Assembly (NCBI GenBank): GCA_965237445.1
Contig: OZ250142.1
Location: 1,178,001 to 1,242,000, forward strand
Direction of reading: 5' to 3'
From: G963668185 sp965237445
GTDB lineage: Bacteria > Chloroflexota > Dehalococcoidia > Lucifugimonadales > G963668185
DNA: 64,000 nt
In this document: one piece after another, positions 16,049-25,359 of the stretch
Position numbering within the stretch: the stretch's first letter is position 1
Layout: each line of letters opens with the position of its first letter
Position numbers and translations under genes: made by a program
Notes under the pieces: model-generated
Seen by the model: the letters and a program-made list of their open reading frames with translations, nothing else
The model's database searches: none
Told to the model about the DNA's origin: nothing

Positions 16049-17518
16049 CTACACACGCTGCTCGGCGACATCGATCGCCCTCAGGGAGGCCATCGCCTTG
16101 TCGATCGTCTCCTGGTACTCAGCCGGCGGCGAGCTGTCGTACACAACACCCCCTCCGGCCTGCGCATACGCGACGCCGTCTTTGACAACCAGCGTTCGTA
16201 TAGCAATGGCCGTGTCCATGTTGCCTGACAGGTCGAAGTAGCCCACGGCCCCCGCGTAAACGCCGCGCTTGTCCTGCTCAAGCTCGGCGATTATCTCCAT
16301 TGCCCGTATCTTCGGCGCGCCGGTGACAGTTCCAGCCGGGAAGCACGCCCTCATCGCATCGAAGGCGGTGCGGCCGGCGGCCAACTTGCCGGAGACCGTC
16401 GACACCAGGTGCATCACGTGGGAGTATCGCTCCACCTTCATCACGTCCATCACGCGCACGGTCCCGGGTTCGCTGACCCGTCCCAGATCATTTCTGCCCA
16501 GGTCGAGCAGCATGATGTGCTCCGCGCGCTCCTTTTCGTTGGTCGAAAGCTCGTGCTCCAGGGCGTCGTCTTCAGCGGGCGTCTTGCCTCTGGGCCGCGT
16601 GCCGGCAATCGGCACCGTGCTGACCACACCGTCCACTACCTGGACCAGCATCTCAGGCGACGCCCCCACGATCTGGAAATCGTCCAGGTTTAGGTAATAC
16701 ATGTACGGCGAGGGGTTGACGTTACGCAGCGCGCGATAGATCTGGAACGGGTGCGCTTCCGTCTGCCGGGACAGACGCTGCGACGGTACGACCTGGATTA
16801 CGTCCCCCTGGACCACGTACCGCTTTACGCGATCGACGTTCTCTTCGTACGTCTCCTTGTTGACGTTGGAGGAGACGTCCCAGCTATCGAGCCGACCATC
16901 GCCGCCTCGCGCCTGCACAGGCAACGGCTCGTCTAGACGCGACACAATCTCCTCGATCCGCTCGACAGCATCGAAGTAGGCCCGCTCCACGTCACCGTCG
17001 ATGTGCCCGTGGCTCACCACGCGAATGCGGTGCCGCAGGTGGTCGAACTCCAGGAACGTGGTCGTCAGCATCATCAACGATTCCGGCAGGCCCAGGCCGT
17101 CGGCTTCGGGCGTGGGAAGCCGTTCGAAGTGAGTGGCGGACTCGTAGGACAGGTACCCAACCGCTCCGCCATTGAACTTGCTTAGGTACGGGACCTCCGC
17201 CATCTTGTAGCGGGACAACGCCTCTTCGATGGGGACAAGCGGGTCGATGTCCGAAAGCGCCTCGCCCTTCCCGGTCTTGATGACCTCCAGCGGCTCGGTG
17301 CCAATGAAGCTGTAGCGCGCCATGCGCTCGCCGCCCTCAACGCTCTCAAGCAGGAACGAGTACGGCGGTCGCGCGACCTTCAGGTATGCGGAGACCGGTG
17401 TCTCCAGGTCCCCGTCGATCTCCCGGTACACGGGCACCAGGTTCGCGTGGCGCGACAGCCTTTCGAACTCATCGAGCGGCGGATAGTAGCCCGTCAAACC
17501 GTCTCCCCCATACGTCAC
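16049..17518 (-). CDS. trpE: Anthranilate synthase component I
   Basis: This 489-aa chorismate-using enzyme has the N-terminal feedback-type region with LLESVEGGERMARYSFIG (the LLES element binds inhibitory tryptophan in characterised TrpE). Its catalytic core has QVVPSQRLSR, ALRNVNPSPYMYYL, GTRPRG, LLDLGRNDLGRV, HVMHLVSTVSG, FPAGTVTGAPKIRAMEII and YAGAVGYFDLSG. It makes anthranilate from chorismate with TrpG. The start is GTG 17516-17518, overlapping the trpS stop as GTGA, with no clear RBS of its own, so translation is probably coupled to trpS. Confidence 0.96.
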   Translation of the reverse strand: MTYGGDGLTGYYPPLDEFERLSRHANLVPVYREIDGDLETPVSAYLKVARPPYSFLLESVEGGERMARYSFIGTEPLEVIKTGKGEALSDIDPLVPIEEALSRYKMAEVPYLSKFNGGAVGYLSYESATHFERLPTPEADGLGLPESLMMLTTTFLEFDHLRHRIRVVSHGHIDGDVERAYFDAVERIEEIVSRLDEPLPVQARGGDGRLDSWDVSSNVNKETYEENVDRVKRYVVQGDVIQVVPSQRLSRQTEAHPFQIYRALRNVNPSPYMYYLNLDDFQIVGASPEMLVQVVDGVVSTVPIAGTRPRGKTPAEDDALEHELSTNEKERAEHIMLLDLGRNDLGRVSEPGTVRVMDVMKVERYSHVMHLVSTVSGKLAAGRTAFDAMRACFPAGTVTGAPKIRAMEIIAELEQDKRGVYAGAVGYFDLSGNMDTAIAIRTLVVKDGVAYAQAGGGVVYDSSPPAEYQETIDKAMASLRAIDVAEQRV

Positions 17519-18555
17519 GGAACGAGGAATCCTATTCGCCGCTTCATTTCGTCTACCTTTGCGGACGACACCGCTGCAGCCTGCTCAGCGCCCACGGCCA
17601 ACAGCCGCTCCAACTCGCCGACATCGTCCATCAGCTCGTAGTAGCGCTGCCTTATCGGCGCCAGCTCCTCGATCACAACCTCGGCCACTCGCGACTTGAG
17701 GTCGCCGTATCCGCGCGCGTCGGCGAAGTCCGCTTCCGCCTCATTCTCAGACTTGCCGGTGATGACCTTGTAGATCCCCAGGATGTTGTTGACTCCCGCG
17801 CGGGCCGGATCGTCCGAGAACGCGATCTCGTTGCCGGAGTCGGTGACGGCTCTGCGGAAAGTGCGCAGCACCTCGTCGGGCTCGTCCAGCATGCGAACGG
17901 CATGCCCGCGGATGTGCGAGTACATCTTCGACATCTTCACCGTAGGATCGTCGAACCCCATCACGCGCGCGCCCACCTCAGGTATCACCGCATCCGGCAC
18001 GACGAACGTCTCGCCGTAAAGCCGGTTGAACCTCTCCGCGATGTCCCGTGTCAGTTCGACATGCTGGCGCTGGTCGTCGCCCACCGGCACCTCATGCGCG
18101 TCGTAGAGAAGAATGTCCGCGGCCATCAGCACCGGGTAGTCCAGCAGCCCGGTGGAGACGCTCTCACGGCCTTCCGCCTTGTCTTTGAACTGCGTCATGC
18201 GCTCCAGCCACCCCAGAGGGGTCACGCAGTTGAGCAGCCAGCACCCCTCCGCGTGGGCGGGGACATGGCTCTGAACGAAAATTGTGCACAGGTCCGGGTC
18301 CAGGCCGGCCGCGAAAAGCATCGCCGCAAGGCTCCGCGACTGATGCAGAAGCTCTTCCGGGTCCTGCCGCGCGGTTATCGCATGCAGGTCCACTATGCAG
18401 AAGTAGTTGTTCTTTTGCGCCTGGCGCTCGGCCCAGCCCTTGACCGCGCCCAGGTAGTTGCCAAGCTGCATATCGCCCGAGGGCTGGATGCCGCTGAACA
18501 CCGTTCGCTGCTTGACCGCCGAGCCCATTTCCTGCTGTGTTTTCAGTGATTGCAT
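17515..18555 (-). CDS. trpS: Tryptophanyl-tRNA synthetase
   Basis: This 346-aa class Ic synthetase charges tRNA-Trp. It has the HIGH-region equivalent VFSGIQPSGDMQLGNYLGA, LLYDAHEVPVGDDQRQHVEL and the KMSKS-type loop PTVKMSKMYSHI. ATG at 18553-18555 is chosen because GGGAGAG lies just upstream and the alternative start falls inside the terminator region of the T-box leader. It is the first gene of the operon and overlaps trpE by 4 nt, so its expression and that of the pathway answer to the same leader. Confidence 0.95.
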   Translation of the reverse strand: MQSLKTQQEMGSAVKQRTVFSGIQPSGDMQLGNYLGAVKGWAERQAQKNNYFCIVDLHAITARQDPEELLHQSRSLAAMLFAAGLDPDLCTIFVQSHVPAHAEGCWLLNCVTPLGWLERMTQFKDKAEGRESVSTGLLDYPVLMAADILLYDAHEVPVGDDQRQHVELTRDIAERFNRLYGETFVVPDAVIPEVGARVMGFDDPTVKMSKMYSHIRGHAVRMLDEPDEVLRTFRRAVTDSGNEIAFSDDPARAGVNNILGIYKVITGKSENEAEADFADARGYGDLKSRVAEVVIEELAPIRQRYYELMDDVGELERLLAVGAEQAAAVSSAKVDEMKRRIGFLVP

Positions 18556-18559
18556 TTCT

Positions 18560-18892
18560 GCTCTCCCTAAATCGGCCCCAAATAGAAAGACCCGTCCTGT
18601 TAAGGGACGGGTCAAAGTTCCGTGGTGCCACCCTAGTTACCGCCGGTGCGGCAAGCCGCAGGCGGTCTCTCTGTGAGCGCATCGGCCGAATCGATTCGGC
18701 GCTCGCTGCGCACAGGGCGAAGATAACGGCGCCCATTCCGTCCAAGCCTACTGACCGCTCGATGCGGCGTTCGGTTGGAAGCTCCCAGGTCCATTCGGCC
18801 CTTGCGCTGGCGCCGGTTCGCAGCTAACCCGGCTCTCTGAGCCCCGCTTAAGGCGTACTAGTCCTGTTCAAAGCCGTCTGTTTGTACTTGTG
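18560..18892 (-). ncRNA. T-box riboswitch leader, tryptophan-specific
   Basis: On the minus strand, the conserved T-box AGGGTGGCACCACGG is at 18620-18634, and CAGAGAGCCGGG plus GCGAACCGG (18813-18840) is the typical Stem I upper part. GAATGGACC at 18788-18796 is the specifier loop, with TGG (Trp) at 18791-18793. The UGGC of the bulge can pair with a GCCA end, and bacterial tRNA-Trp carries G73, so specifier and bulge agree. Uncharged tRNA-Trp would bind and favour the antiterminator over the terminator at 18582-18613, switching on trpS and the trp genes. Confidence 0.95.
18582..18613 (-). terminator. T-box leader terminator
   Basis: On the minus strand GACCCGTCC, a 7-nt loop and GGACGGGTC form a 9-bp stem followed by TTTCTAT. 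It directly follows the T-box sequence, which is the standard place for the competing terminator. Confidence 0.93.
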
Positions 18893-18898
18893 GGTTCA

Positions 18899-18928
18899 AG
18901 TCTAGCCAGCGCCAAACGCGCCTGTCAA
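18899..18928 (-). promoter_or_regulatory. Sigma-70-type promoter of the trpS-trp operon
   Basis: On the minus strand TTGACA (18923-18928), an 18-nt spacer and TAGACT (18899-18904). It would start transcription near 18892, just ahead of T-box Stem I. The -35 is a perfect consensus. Confidence 0.75.
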
Positions 18929-18998
18929 ATCGGCAACGACACCTCGACTGGCTCAAGGCACCGACAGTGATCAAGTCTGGGCACTTACGCTGCTGTCG

Positions 18999-19310
18999 TC
19001 ACTCTATGCGCTCAAGCTTGTAGTAGACCGGCCTGAACCCGTCCGTGCAGCAAGTTATGAACATCCCCGGTTTGACGCCGACCATATTGCCGCCTCTGGC
19101 CAGAGTCATGACGTACTTCTGGATGTCGGTCCAAGCCCAGTCGCTGAACCCTTCAGGCATGTGGCCATCGGAGATGAACTCCTGACCGATCTCGAAATCG
19201 TGGCAGCATCCCTTCGGCTCCCACTTGATGCCCTCTGTGTACTGATCGATAAGGGCCCTGTGAAAAGTCTTCTTAATAACCGTGATCCTAACCGGTTTCG
19301 GGTGGGTCAT
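18999..19310 (-). CDS. TIGR04076-family protein
   Basis: This 103-aa protein matches the TIGR04076 family: VRITVIKKTFHRALIDQYTEG, then CCHDFEIGQEFISDGHMPEGF, DWAWTDIQKYVMTLARGG and the end CCTDGFRPVYYKLERI. The family is small, Cys-containing and of unknown function. ATG at 19308-19310 has GGAGG 6 nt upstream and is preferred to an upstream in-frame start. It lies just upstream of the trp promoter on the same strand but appears to be its own unit. Confidence 0.85.
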   Translation of the reverse strand: MTHPKPVRITVIKKTFHRALIDQYTEGIKWEPKGCCHDFEIGQEFISDGHMPEGFSDWAWTDIQKYVMTLARGGNMVGVKPGMFITCCTDGFRPVYYKLERIE

Positions 19311-19574
19311 ATCCTGCCTCCCAGGCGCAATAACGGCCGCCAATCGATTAGCTTATCCACGACAGTATGCCATTCAGACTCAAGGATGATGAGGCAGATT
19401 GACGTTGAAGAGCTGGCCGGAGTCGCCTGAGCCATCCGCGTACGCCGGACAATTGCTTCCATCTTAGGAATGACTGGTGGGGGAGTCAAAGCAATTGCTA
19501 CGTTGACTCATGTCGTTTCAGAAGCGCGTCACCGTGGCAGGCCCCGTCGACCGCACGGGTAAAATGAGGGCGAA

Positions 19575-21911
19575 ATGGACATCCTCATCTGGTTCATAGC
19601 TGTGCAGGCCGCGGGCCTCACAGCGTTTCCGTTGCTGTTCAGGCTGCTGCCCCGAATCCCGGACCGTGGCTACAGCGTGTCCAAGCCCCTGGGACTGCTG
19701 TTGCTCGGATACCTCTCCTGGATTCTGAGCCAGCTACACGTCCTTCCGAGCACCCAGCTTACGCTCTTACTCATCCTTGGGGCCATGGCGGCCGCGTCCG
19801 GCGCGTACGCGTATCGCCGCCGGCGCAGAATCGCTGCGTTCCTACGAGCCGAGTGGAGGACTGTGGTGGCCGTGGAGCTCGTCTTCCTGCTTCTGTTCGC
19901 GGGGTGGGCTTTCCTTCGGACCCACGATCCGGGCATCTCCCATACCGAGCAGCCGATGGACTTCAGCTTCCTGAACGCCTCGGTCAGGACCTTCTACGGC
20001 ACGCCCGAAGACCCGTGGCTGCGCGGAGAGTCGGTTAGCTACTACTACTTCGGCCACTGGGTGGCGGGAGCCGTTGCGGAGCTCACAGGAATCGCCACCC
20101 GGGTCGCGTACAACCTCGCGCTCGCATCGTCGGCGGCGCTGGCGGGAGCGGCCGCGTTCGGACTCGCGTACAACCTTGTCCGCTGGCGCGGGAAGAAGCT
20201 CCGCACGGCCATTGGCGCTGGCCTGTTGGCGGCCGGTCTGCTGACCGTTTGCTCCAACCTGGAGGGCACGTTCGAACTTCTGCGAGCGGCGGGCGGGGGC
20301 TCGGCTTCGCTGTGGAGCTGGGTCGCCATCGACGGCCTGCAGGGAGAGCCGGGGGCGGCCGCGTCCTGGAGGCCGGACGATCCCTGGTGGTGGTGGCGAG
20401 CGACCCGCGTCATCAACACGTTCGTGGACGGCCAAGGACTCGACTACACCATCCAGGAGTTCCCGGCGTTCAGTTACATCCTGGGAGACCTGCACGCGCA
20501 CGTCACCTCGCTCCCGTTCGTTCTCCTGTTCCTGACGCTGTGCCTCGGGCTCTTCACGTACAGGGACTTGACGCCGGCAAGGCTGCGCCGCGACCGATGG
20601 CCGAGCGTCAGATGGACGCCCGTAACTTTCGTACTGCTTCTGGGACTCACATTGGGGGGCGTTGGCTTCACGAACATGTGGGACCTGCCAGTGTTCGCCG
20701 CGGCCTTCCTGGGCCTCGCCTTTTTGCGCTCATACGCTCAGGCCGGCGGGAGTTTCCTCGCAGCAGCCTCGAGAGCGGCGCCTCGTAGCGGCCCTGGTGA
20801 TTGGCTTGGCCTTCCTGTTCTTCCTGCCGTATCACGTGTCGTTCACAAGCCAGTTCTCCGGGCTACATCCCGTGCAAGAGGCCACGACGCGGCCACTCCA
20901 CTTCGCGATTGTGTGGGGCCTCTTACTGTTCGCCGCCGTCCCATTCGTGTTTTCAGCCTTCTGGCAGACTTCGAATCTTGTGAGATTCCAAGTGTCGGCG
21001 GCGCTGGCCGTGCTGATAGGGTTCCTGCCCTACCTGGCATGGTACTTCCTGCACCTCGAGAACGGCGGGCAGGTGGGCGACTGGTGGAGCAGGTTGGCGC
21101 ACGTACTGCCGCTCGCCGTTTTGATCGTCCTCGCAGCCTATTCCACACTCTGGCACGCCACGCACAAGAGCCCCGCTCCGTTGGTCTTCGCCCTCGCCCT
21201 ATCTACGCTCGGACTGATTCTGATAACCGTGCCTGAGCTGGTGTTCGTGGGCGACCTGTTCCAGACGCGCATGAACACCGTGTTCAAGCTCTACTACCAA
21301 GCCTGGCTCCTGCTGTCGATCGCGGCGGCGTTCGCCGCCTGCCAGTGGGCGGGTGGTGGTCCTCAGGAACATCGCGGCTGGCGGCCGGCGCGCTTGGTGC
21401 AGGATTCATCGTGTTACTGGCCGCGTCACTGTACTACACGCCCGTGGCAGCGCTCAGCAAGGGCGAGCACGGCTTCGAGCCTCTGACGCTGAACGGCCTG
21501 GCCCACGTGGAGTGGTCGCGGCCCGCCGAGTACCGCGCGATCCTGCGCCTTCAGACCGAGGCGCCACGCGGCTCGGCCGTGGTCGAGGCAGTGGCAGGAG
21601 ACTACTCGGAGTACGGTCGCGTGTCGTCCAGCTCCGGCGTCCCTACCATACTCGGCTGGCCCGGCCACCAGCAGCAGTGGAGAAGCGACGCATCGTTATA
21701 CGAAGGCCGGTCCGAAGACGTCGAGCGCATCTACTCGACGACGGACGCTAACGAGGCGAAAGTCCTTCTGCACAAGTACGACGTACGATACATATACGTA
21801 GGACACAGGGAACGCCAGCTATACGGCGAGGCGGGCATCACAAAGTTCGAGCAGATCGCGGACGTCTGGTTCGCGGAAGGTGACGTTGTCGTGTACGAGG
21901 TACAGCAATGA
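19575..21911 (+). pseudogene. DUF2298 (Chlor_Arch_YYY) membrane protein, two compensating frameshifts
   Basis: Three consecutive frames give a polytopic membrane protein of about 778 aa. Frame 1 (19575 to ~20760) carries the family-naming SYYYFGHWVAGAVAELTG, and YILGDLHAHVTSLPFV. Frame 2 (~20760 to ~21345) has GDLFQTRMNTVFKLYYQAWLL. Frame 3 runs to 21911, with GWPGHQQQWR and YDVRYIYVG. All are family motifs of TIGR03662/DUF2298, thought to act in extracytoplasmic glycan or lipid-sugar transfer. The net shift is zero (+1 then -1), so two base-call errors could explain it. The end overlaps the next gene by 4 nt. Confidence 0.8.
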
Positions 21912-24097
21912 CTGGGGCCCTGGGCCAGATCGGCCGCGGCGCAGACGGCCTGCGGGCGACGGCTGCCGTCCGGGCGCTGGCCGGCGTGGCCGCGCGATAC
22001 TGGGAGGTGGCCTCGTACGCCGCTCTCTTGGTGACTGCCGCGGCAATGCGCTTCTGGGACCTCGGTTCACGCGCGATCCACCACGACGAGAGCCTCCACG
22101 CCTACTACGCGTGGCGGCTCTCCGAGGGCATGGGCTACACGCACGATCCCATGATGCACGGCCCGTTCCAGTTCGAGTCCACGGCGGCGCTCTTCTTCGT
22201 CTTCGGAGCCGGCGACGTCACGGCCCGCGTCCTGTACGCGGCCGCCGGCTCGGCTCTGGTCGCCATGCCGTGGCTCTTCAGGGCGCGTCTCGGCCGGGCC
22301 GCGTCGCTGGCCGCAGCCGTCATGCTGACGTTCTCGCCGGCGATGCTGTACTTCAGCCGGTTCGCCCGCAACGACATCCTGGCAGCCGTCTGGACGCTTG
22401 GACTTGTCGTCTGCCTGTGGCGCTACCTGGACGAAGGCCGCAACCGCTACCTCTATGCCGGAGCGGCGCTGCTGGCCCTCTTCTTCGCGACAAAGGAGAC
22501 GGCCTTCATCTTCACCGCGGTCCTTGGCCTTTACCTCGCGGCCATGATCGCTTTGCGCCGGCTGGCCGTGTTCCGGCGCGTCGCTCGGCGGGCAGGTCGG
22601 AACGCCGCTTACACCGCCCGCGTCGCGGCAGCGTACGTCCGGCGTGGCATCGACCTCTCGCGGCTGTCCAGGGAAGGCGCGTTCTTCCTGATGCTGTTCA
22701 CGCTTTCCCTGCCGCAGGGCGCGGCGCTTTCCGGGCTGCTTCAGGACACGGTCCTTCTACGCTGGTCCGGCCTCACGCTCGCTCGCGCAGCGTCCGCAGG
22801 CGGCCCTGTCGGCGCGCCGGAAGGAGGCGGCCTCGTCGTGGCCGGGGCGATCGTCGTCGCGCTGCTGGCCGTGTCGGCCCGGCTTGGATGGCTGTGGCGT
22901 TGGCGCGTATGGCTGGGCTGCGCCCTTGTCTTCTACGTCATCTGGTTTCTGCTGTACTCCACCTTCTTCACGAACCTGGACGGCATAGGCTCCGGCTGGT
23001 GGCAGTCCCTGGGCTACTGGCAGGCGCAGCAGGATGTGGCGCGCGGCCACCAGCCCTACTACTACTACCTCCTCCTGGCGCCCCTCTACGAGTTCCTGCC
23101 AATGCTCTTCTCGTTGGCGGCGGGCGTGTACTATATCCGGCGGCGCGACCGGCTCGGCCGCTTCCTCGTGTACTGGGCCGTCGCCACATTCGTCATGTAC
23201 ACCCTTGCAGCCGAGAAGATGCCGTGGCTGCTCGTCAACCTGGCCCTGCCCATGGTCCTGCTGGCCGCGAAGTTCATGGCCGACCTCTGGGCGTCGATCG
23301 ATTGGCGCAGGCTGCTGCCAGGCGGCGGCTTACTTGTGCTGGCCGGAGTTCCGTTGCTGCTGTGGGCGCTGTGGCGGCTCGCCTTCACCGGCCTGGACAC
23401 CGCCTCGCCTTCAACTGCCGTGGAGACTGCCGCCCTTGTCGTTTTGGCCGTTGCGGCGGCCGGCGCCTGCGCCCTGGCGAGCGTCCGCTGGGGCTGGGGC
23501 AATGCGGCGTCATTCGCGGCCGTACCGGTCGCGCTCGTGCTTCTGGCCGTCACAGTCCGCGTGGGCACCACCGCCGCCTACGCCAACAGCGACCGCCCTG
23601 TCGAAATGATCGTCTACACGCAGAGCAGTCCCGACATTCCACGGCTGGTGGACGAGATCGATGGCATCGCCGCCTCGACCGGTGAGGGCCGCGCCGTGCC
23701 GATCACGATCGACGGCACGAGCGGGTTCGCCTGGCCTTGGGTCTGGTACCTGCGCGACCACACCCGCGTGGGATACCCCTCATACACCGCCCAGACGCCC
23801 GACGGGGCCCTGGACTCGGCCGTGGTGATCGTCCACGGCAACAACCGCGACACGTTCAACCTCACTGTAGAGGAGGGCTACAAGGAAGAGGTCAGGATCA
23901 GGCACAGGTGGTGGTTCCCTGAGCACACTTACAGGAATCTGACCTTCGGCAAGGTCGCCCGGTCTTTCGCTGACCGTGGCGCATGGCGCAGGGCGATGGA
24001 CTACTTCATGCACCGCAGGCTCGGATCCACCCCGGGCAGCGAGGACGCCTACGTGTACATAGCGCAGGACCTGCCTCAGTCCTTCGAAGCCGAGTAG
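21908..24097 (+). CDS. Agl23-like (TIGR03663) membrane glycosyltransferase-type protein
   Basis: This 729-aa protein has about a dozen hydrophobic segments. The first outer loop, RFWDLGSRAIHHDESLHAYY, holds the acidic D/E pair typical of GT-C glycosyltransferases that use polyprenyl-phosphate sugars. SRFARNDILAAVW and FATKETAFIFTAVLGLY follow. The family TIGR03663 is annotated as Agl23-like, associated with flippase activity. ATG overlaps the YYY gene by 4 nt, the pairing known in Chloroflexi and archaea. Probable role: adding a sugar to a lipid or protein outside the membrane; the acceptor is unknown. Confidence 0.85.
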   Translation: MTGALGQIGRGADGLRATAAVRALAGVAARYWEVASYAALLVTAAAMRFWDLGSRAIHHDESLHAYYAWRLSEGMGYTHDPMMHGPFQFESTAALFFVFGAGDVTARVLYAAAGSALVAMPWLFRARLGRAASLAAAVMLTFSPAMLYFSRFARNDILAAVWTLGLVVCLWRYLDEGRNRYLYAGAALLALFFATKETAFIFTAVLGLYLAAMIALRRLAVFRRVARRAGRNAAYTARVAAAYVRRGIDLSRLSREGAFFLMLFTLSLPQGAALSGLLQDTVLLRWSGLTLARAASAGGPVGAPEGGGLVVAGAIVVALLAVSARLGWLWRWRVWLGCALVFYVIWFLLYSTFFTNLDGIGSGWWQSLGYWQAQQDVARGHQPYYYYLLLAPLYEFLPMLFSLAAGVYYIRRRDRLGRFLVYWAVATFVMYTLAAEKMPWLLVNLALPMVLLAAKFMADLWASIDWRRLLPGGGLLVLAGVPLLLWALWRLAFTGLDTASPSTAVETAALVVLAVAAAGACALASVRWGWGNAASFAAVPVALVLLAVTVRVGTTAAYANSDRPVEMIVYTQSSPDIPRLVDEIDGIAASTGEGRAVPITIDGTSGFAWPWVWYLRDHTRVGYPSYTAQTPDGALDSAVVIVHGNNRDTFNLTVEEGYKEEVRIRHRWWFPEHTYRNLTFGKVARSFADRGAWRRAMDYFMHRRLGSTPGSEDAYVYIAQDLPQSFEAE

Positions 24098-24165
24098 TGA
24101 TGCCCAATCCAACAAGTGACCCTTTCATAACTGCTTTTCCGGCCGTTAAAGAAGGCCCTCTGGCC

Positions 24166-24189
24166 CCTTCCCCAGTCTGCTGGGGAAGG
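24166..24189. repeat. 10-bp inverted repeat, REP-like hairpin
   Basis: CCTTCCCCAG, loop TCTG, CTGGGGAAGG lies in the gap between the Agl23-like and flippase-like genes. No T-run follows, so it is not a clear terminator. Confidence 0.6.
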
Positions 24190-24263
24190 TTGGGATGGGG
24201 TTTCTCGAACGCACTCGGTCCTTTTGCAATGGTCACAAATTGGTACGGCGGCTTGGCAACCTC

Positions 24264-25359
24264 ATGACCGTCAGGTTCTGGATAGGCATCGGCCTCAGCG
24301 CCGGGTTGCTGACCCTGTTCCTTGCGACCGTCGACCTTCAGGCGCATGCTCGACTCGCTGGCAGGCGCGAGCTACGGCTACCTCGCGCCGGGCATCGCCC
24401 TGTACTTCGTGGGCGTCTGGATCAGAACCCTGAGGTGGCAGGCCTTCCTGCGTCACCTCACGTCGGCGCCGGTCGCCCGCCTCTTCCCGGTGGTTGTCGT
24501 CGGGTACATGGCGAACCATCTGCTTCCGATGCGCATAGGCGAGCTTGTTCGCAGCTACCACGTGAGCGAGCGCGAGGGCGTCAGCAAGGCGTCGGCATTC
24601 GCCACGATCATGATCGAGCGCGTCATGGACGCGGTCACGCTCCTCGCCCTCGTCGCGGTGGCCGCCGGCTTCCTGCCCGTCGTCGGCCTCGCCCGGGCCC
24701 TGGGCGAAAGGTCCGGCGTGCCGTGGCCTCTGCTTGTTTCCGGGGTCAGCCTGCCCTTCTTCGCTATGTTCGGCGCGCTGTTGCTACTGGCGCTGTACCC
24801 ATCCCGCGCCTCGACCCTGATCGGCATGGCCCTGCGTCCATTACCTGAGGGCGCCGGACGCACTCTAACGGAACTCGCCCACCTCTTCCTCGACGGCCTC
24901 TCAGCCTTGCGTAGCCCAACTCGCATTGCCGGGCTGTTCCTTCTCTCGGCGCCGATCTGGCTGCTCGAAGCTGCGCTGTTCTACCTCGCCGGGCTATCCT
25001 TCGGACTGCAAGATGCCTTCGGAAGCCGCCTGGAGATGGCACTCACCATGGTTGTGGTCACGGCGATCGCCAAGATCGGGAGCTCAGTGCCGGGGGCGCC
25101 GGGCGGTTTGGGCCTCTTCGAGCTGATCGTGCGCGAGACCCTCGTGCTGCTCCCGCTCGCGTCTATCGACCGGTCCGTGGCTGCCGGCTACTCTGCCGTC
25201 GTGCATGCTGCGCTGCTCCTCCCGATGATCCTGCTCGGCCAGGCATTCCTCTGGTCCGAGCATCTCTCGCTCCGCCGCCTGTGGCGCGGTGGGAGCGCAC
25301 CGGAGCCTGCGCCCGCTGACGCGCCGCGCCACGCCGGACTGAGGGGTGAGTGCGAATGA
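24264..25359 (+). pseudogene. Flippase-like (LPG synthase TM-domain, UPF0104) protein, one frameshift
   Basis: The N-terminal frame begins MTVRFWIGIGLSAGLLTLFL. The second frame continues MLDSLAGASYGYLAPGIALY, then IRTLRWQAFLRHL, PMRIGELVRSYHVSERE, MIERVMDAVTLL and VPGAPGGLGLFELIVRETL, which are standard landmarks of the AglD/UPF0104 family. Removing one base at 24341-24345 gives a continuous 364-aa protein. Members are membrane proteins proposed to move or modify lipid-linked compounds. The stop overlaps the next gene start as ATGA. It is part of the envelope cassette from 19575. Confidence 0.8.

Noticed and set aside
17509..17511. ATG as start of trpE
   Set aside because: It is out of frame with trpE; the GTG at 17516-17518 overlapping the trpS stop is in frame.
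18880..18910. GGGTTCAAGTC resembling a tRNA T-loop on the plus strand
   Set aside because: No matching stems; it is explained by the trp promoter and start of the T-box leader on the other strand.
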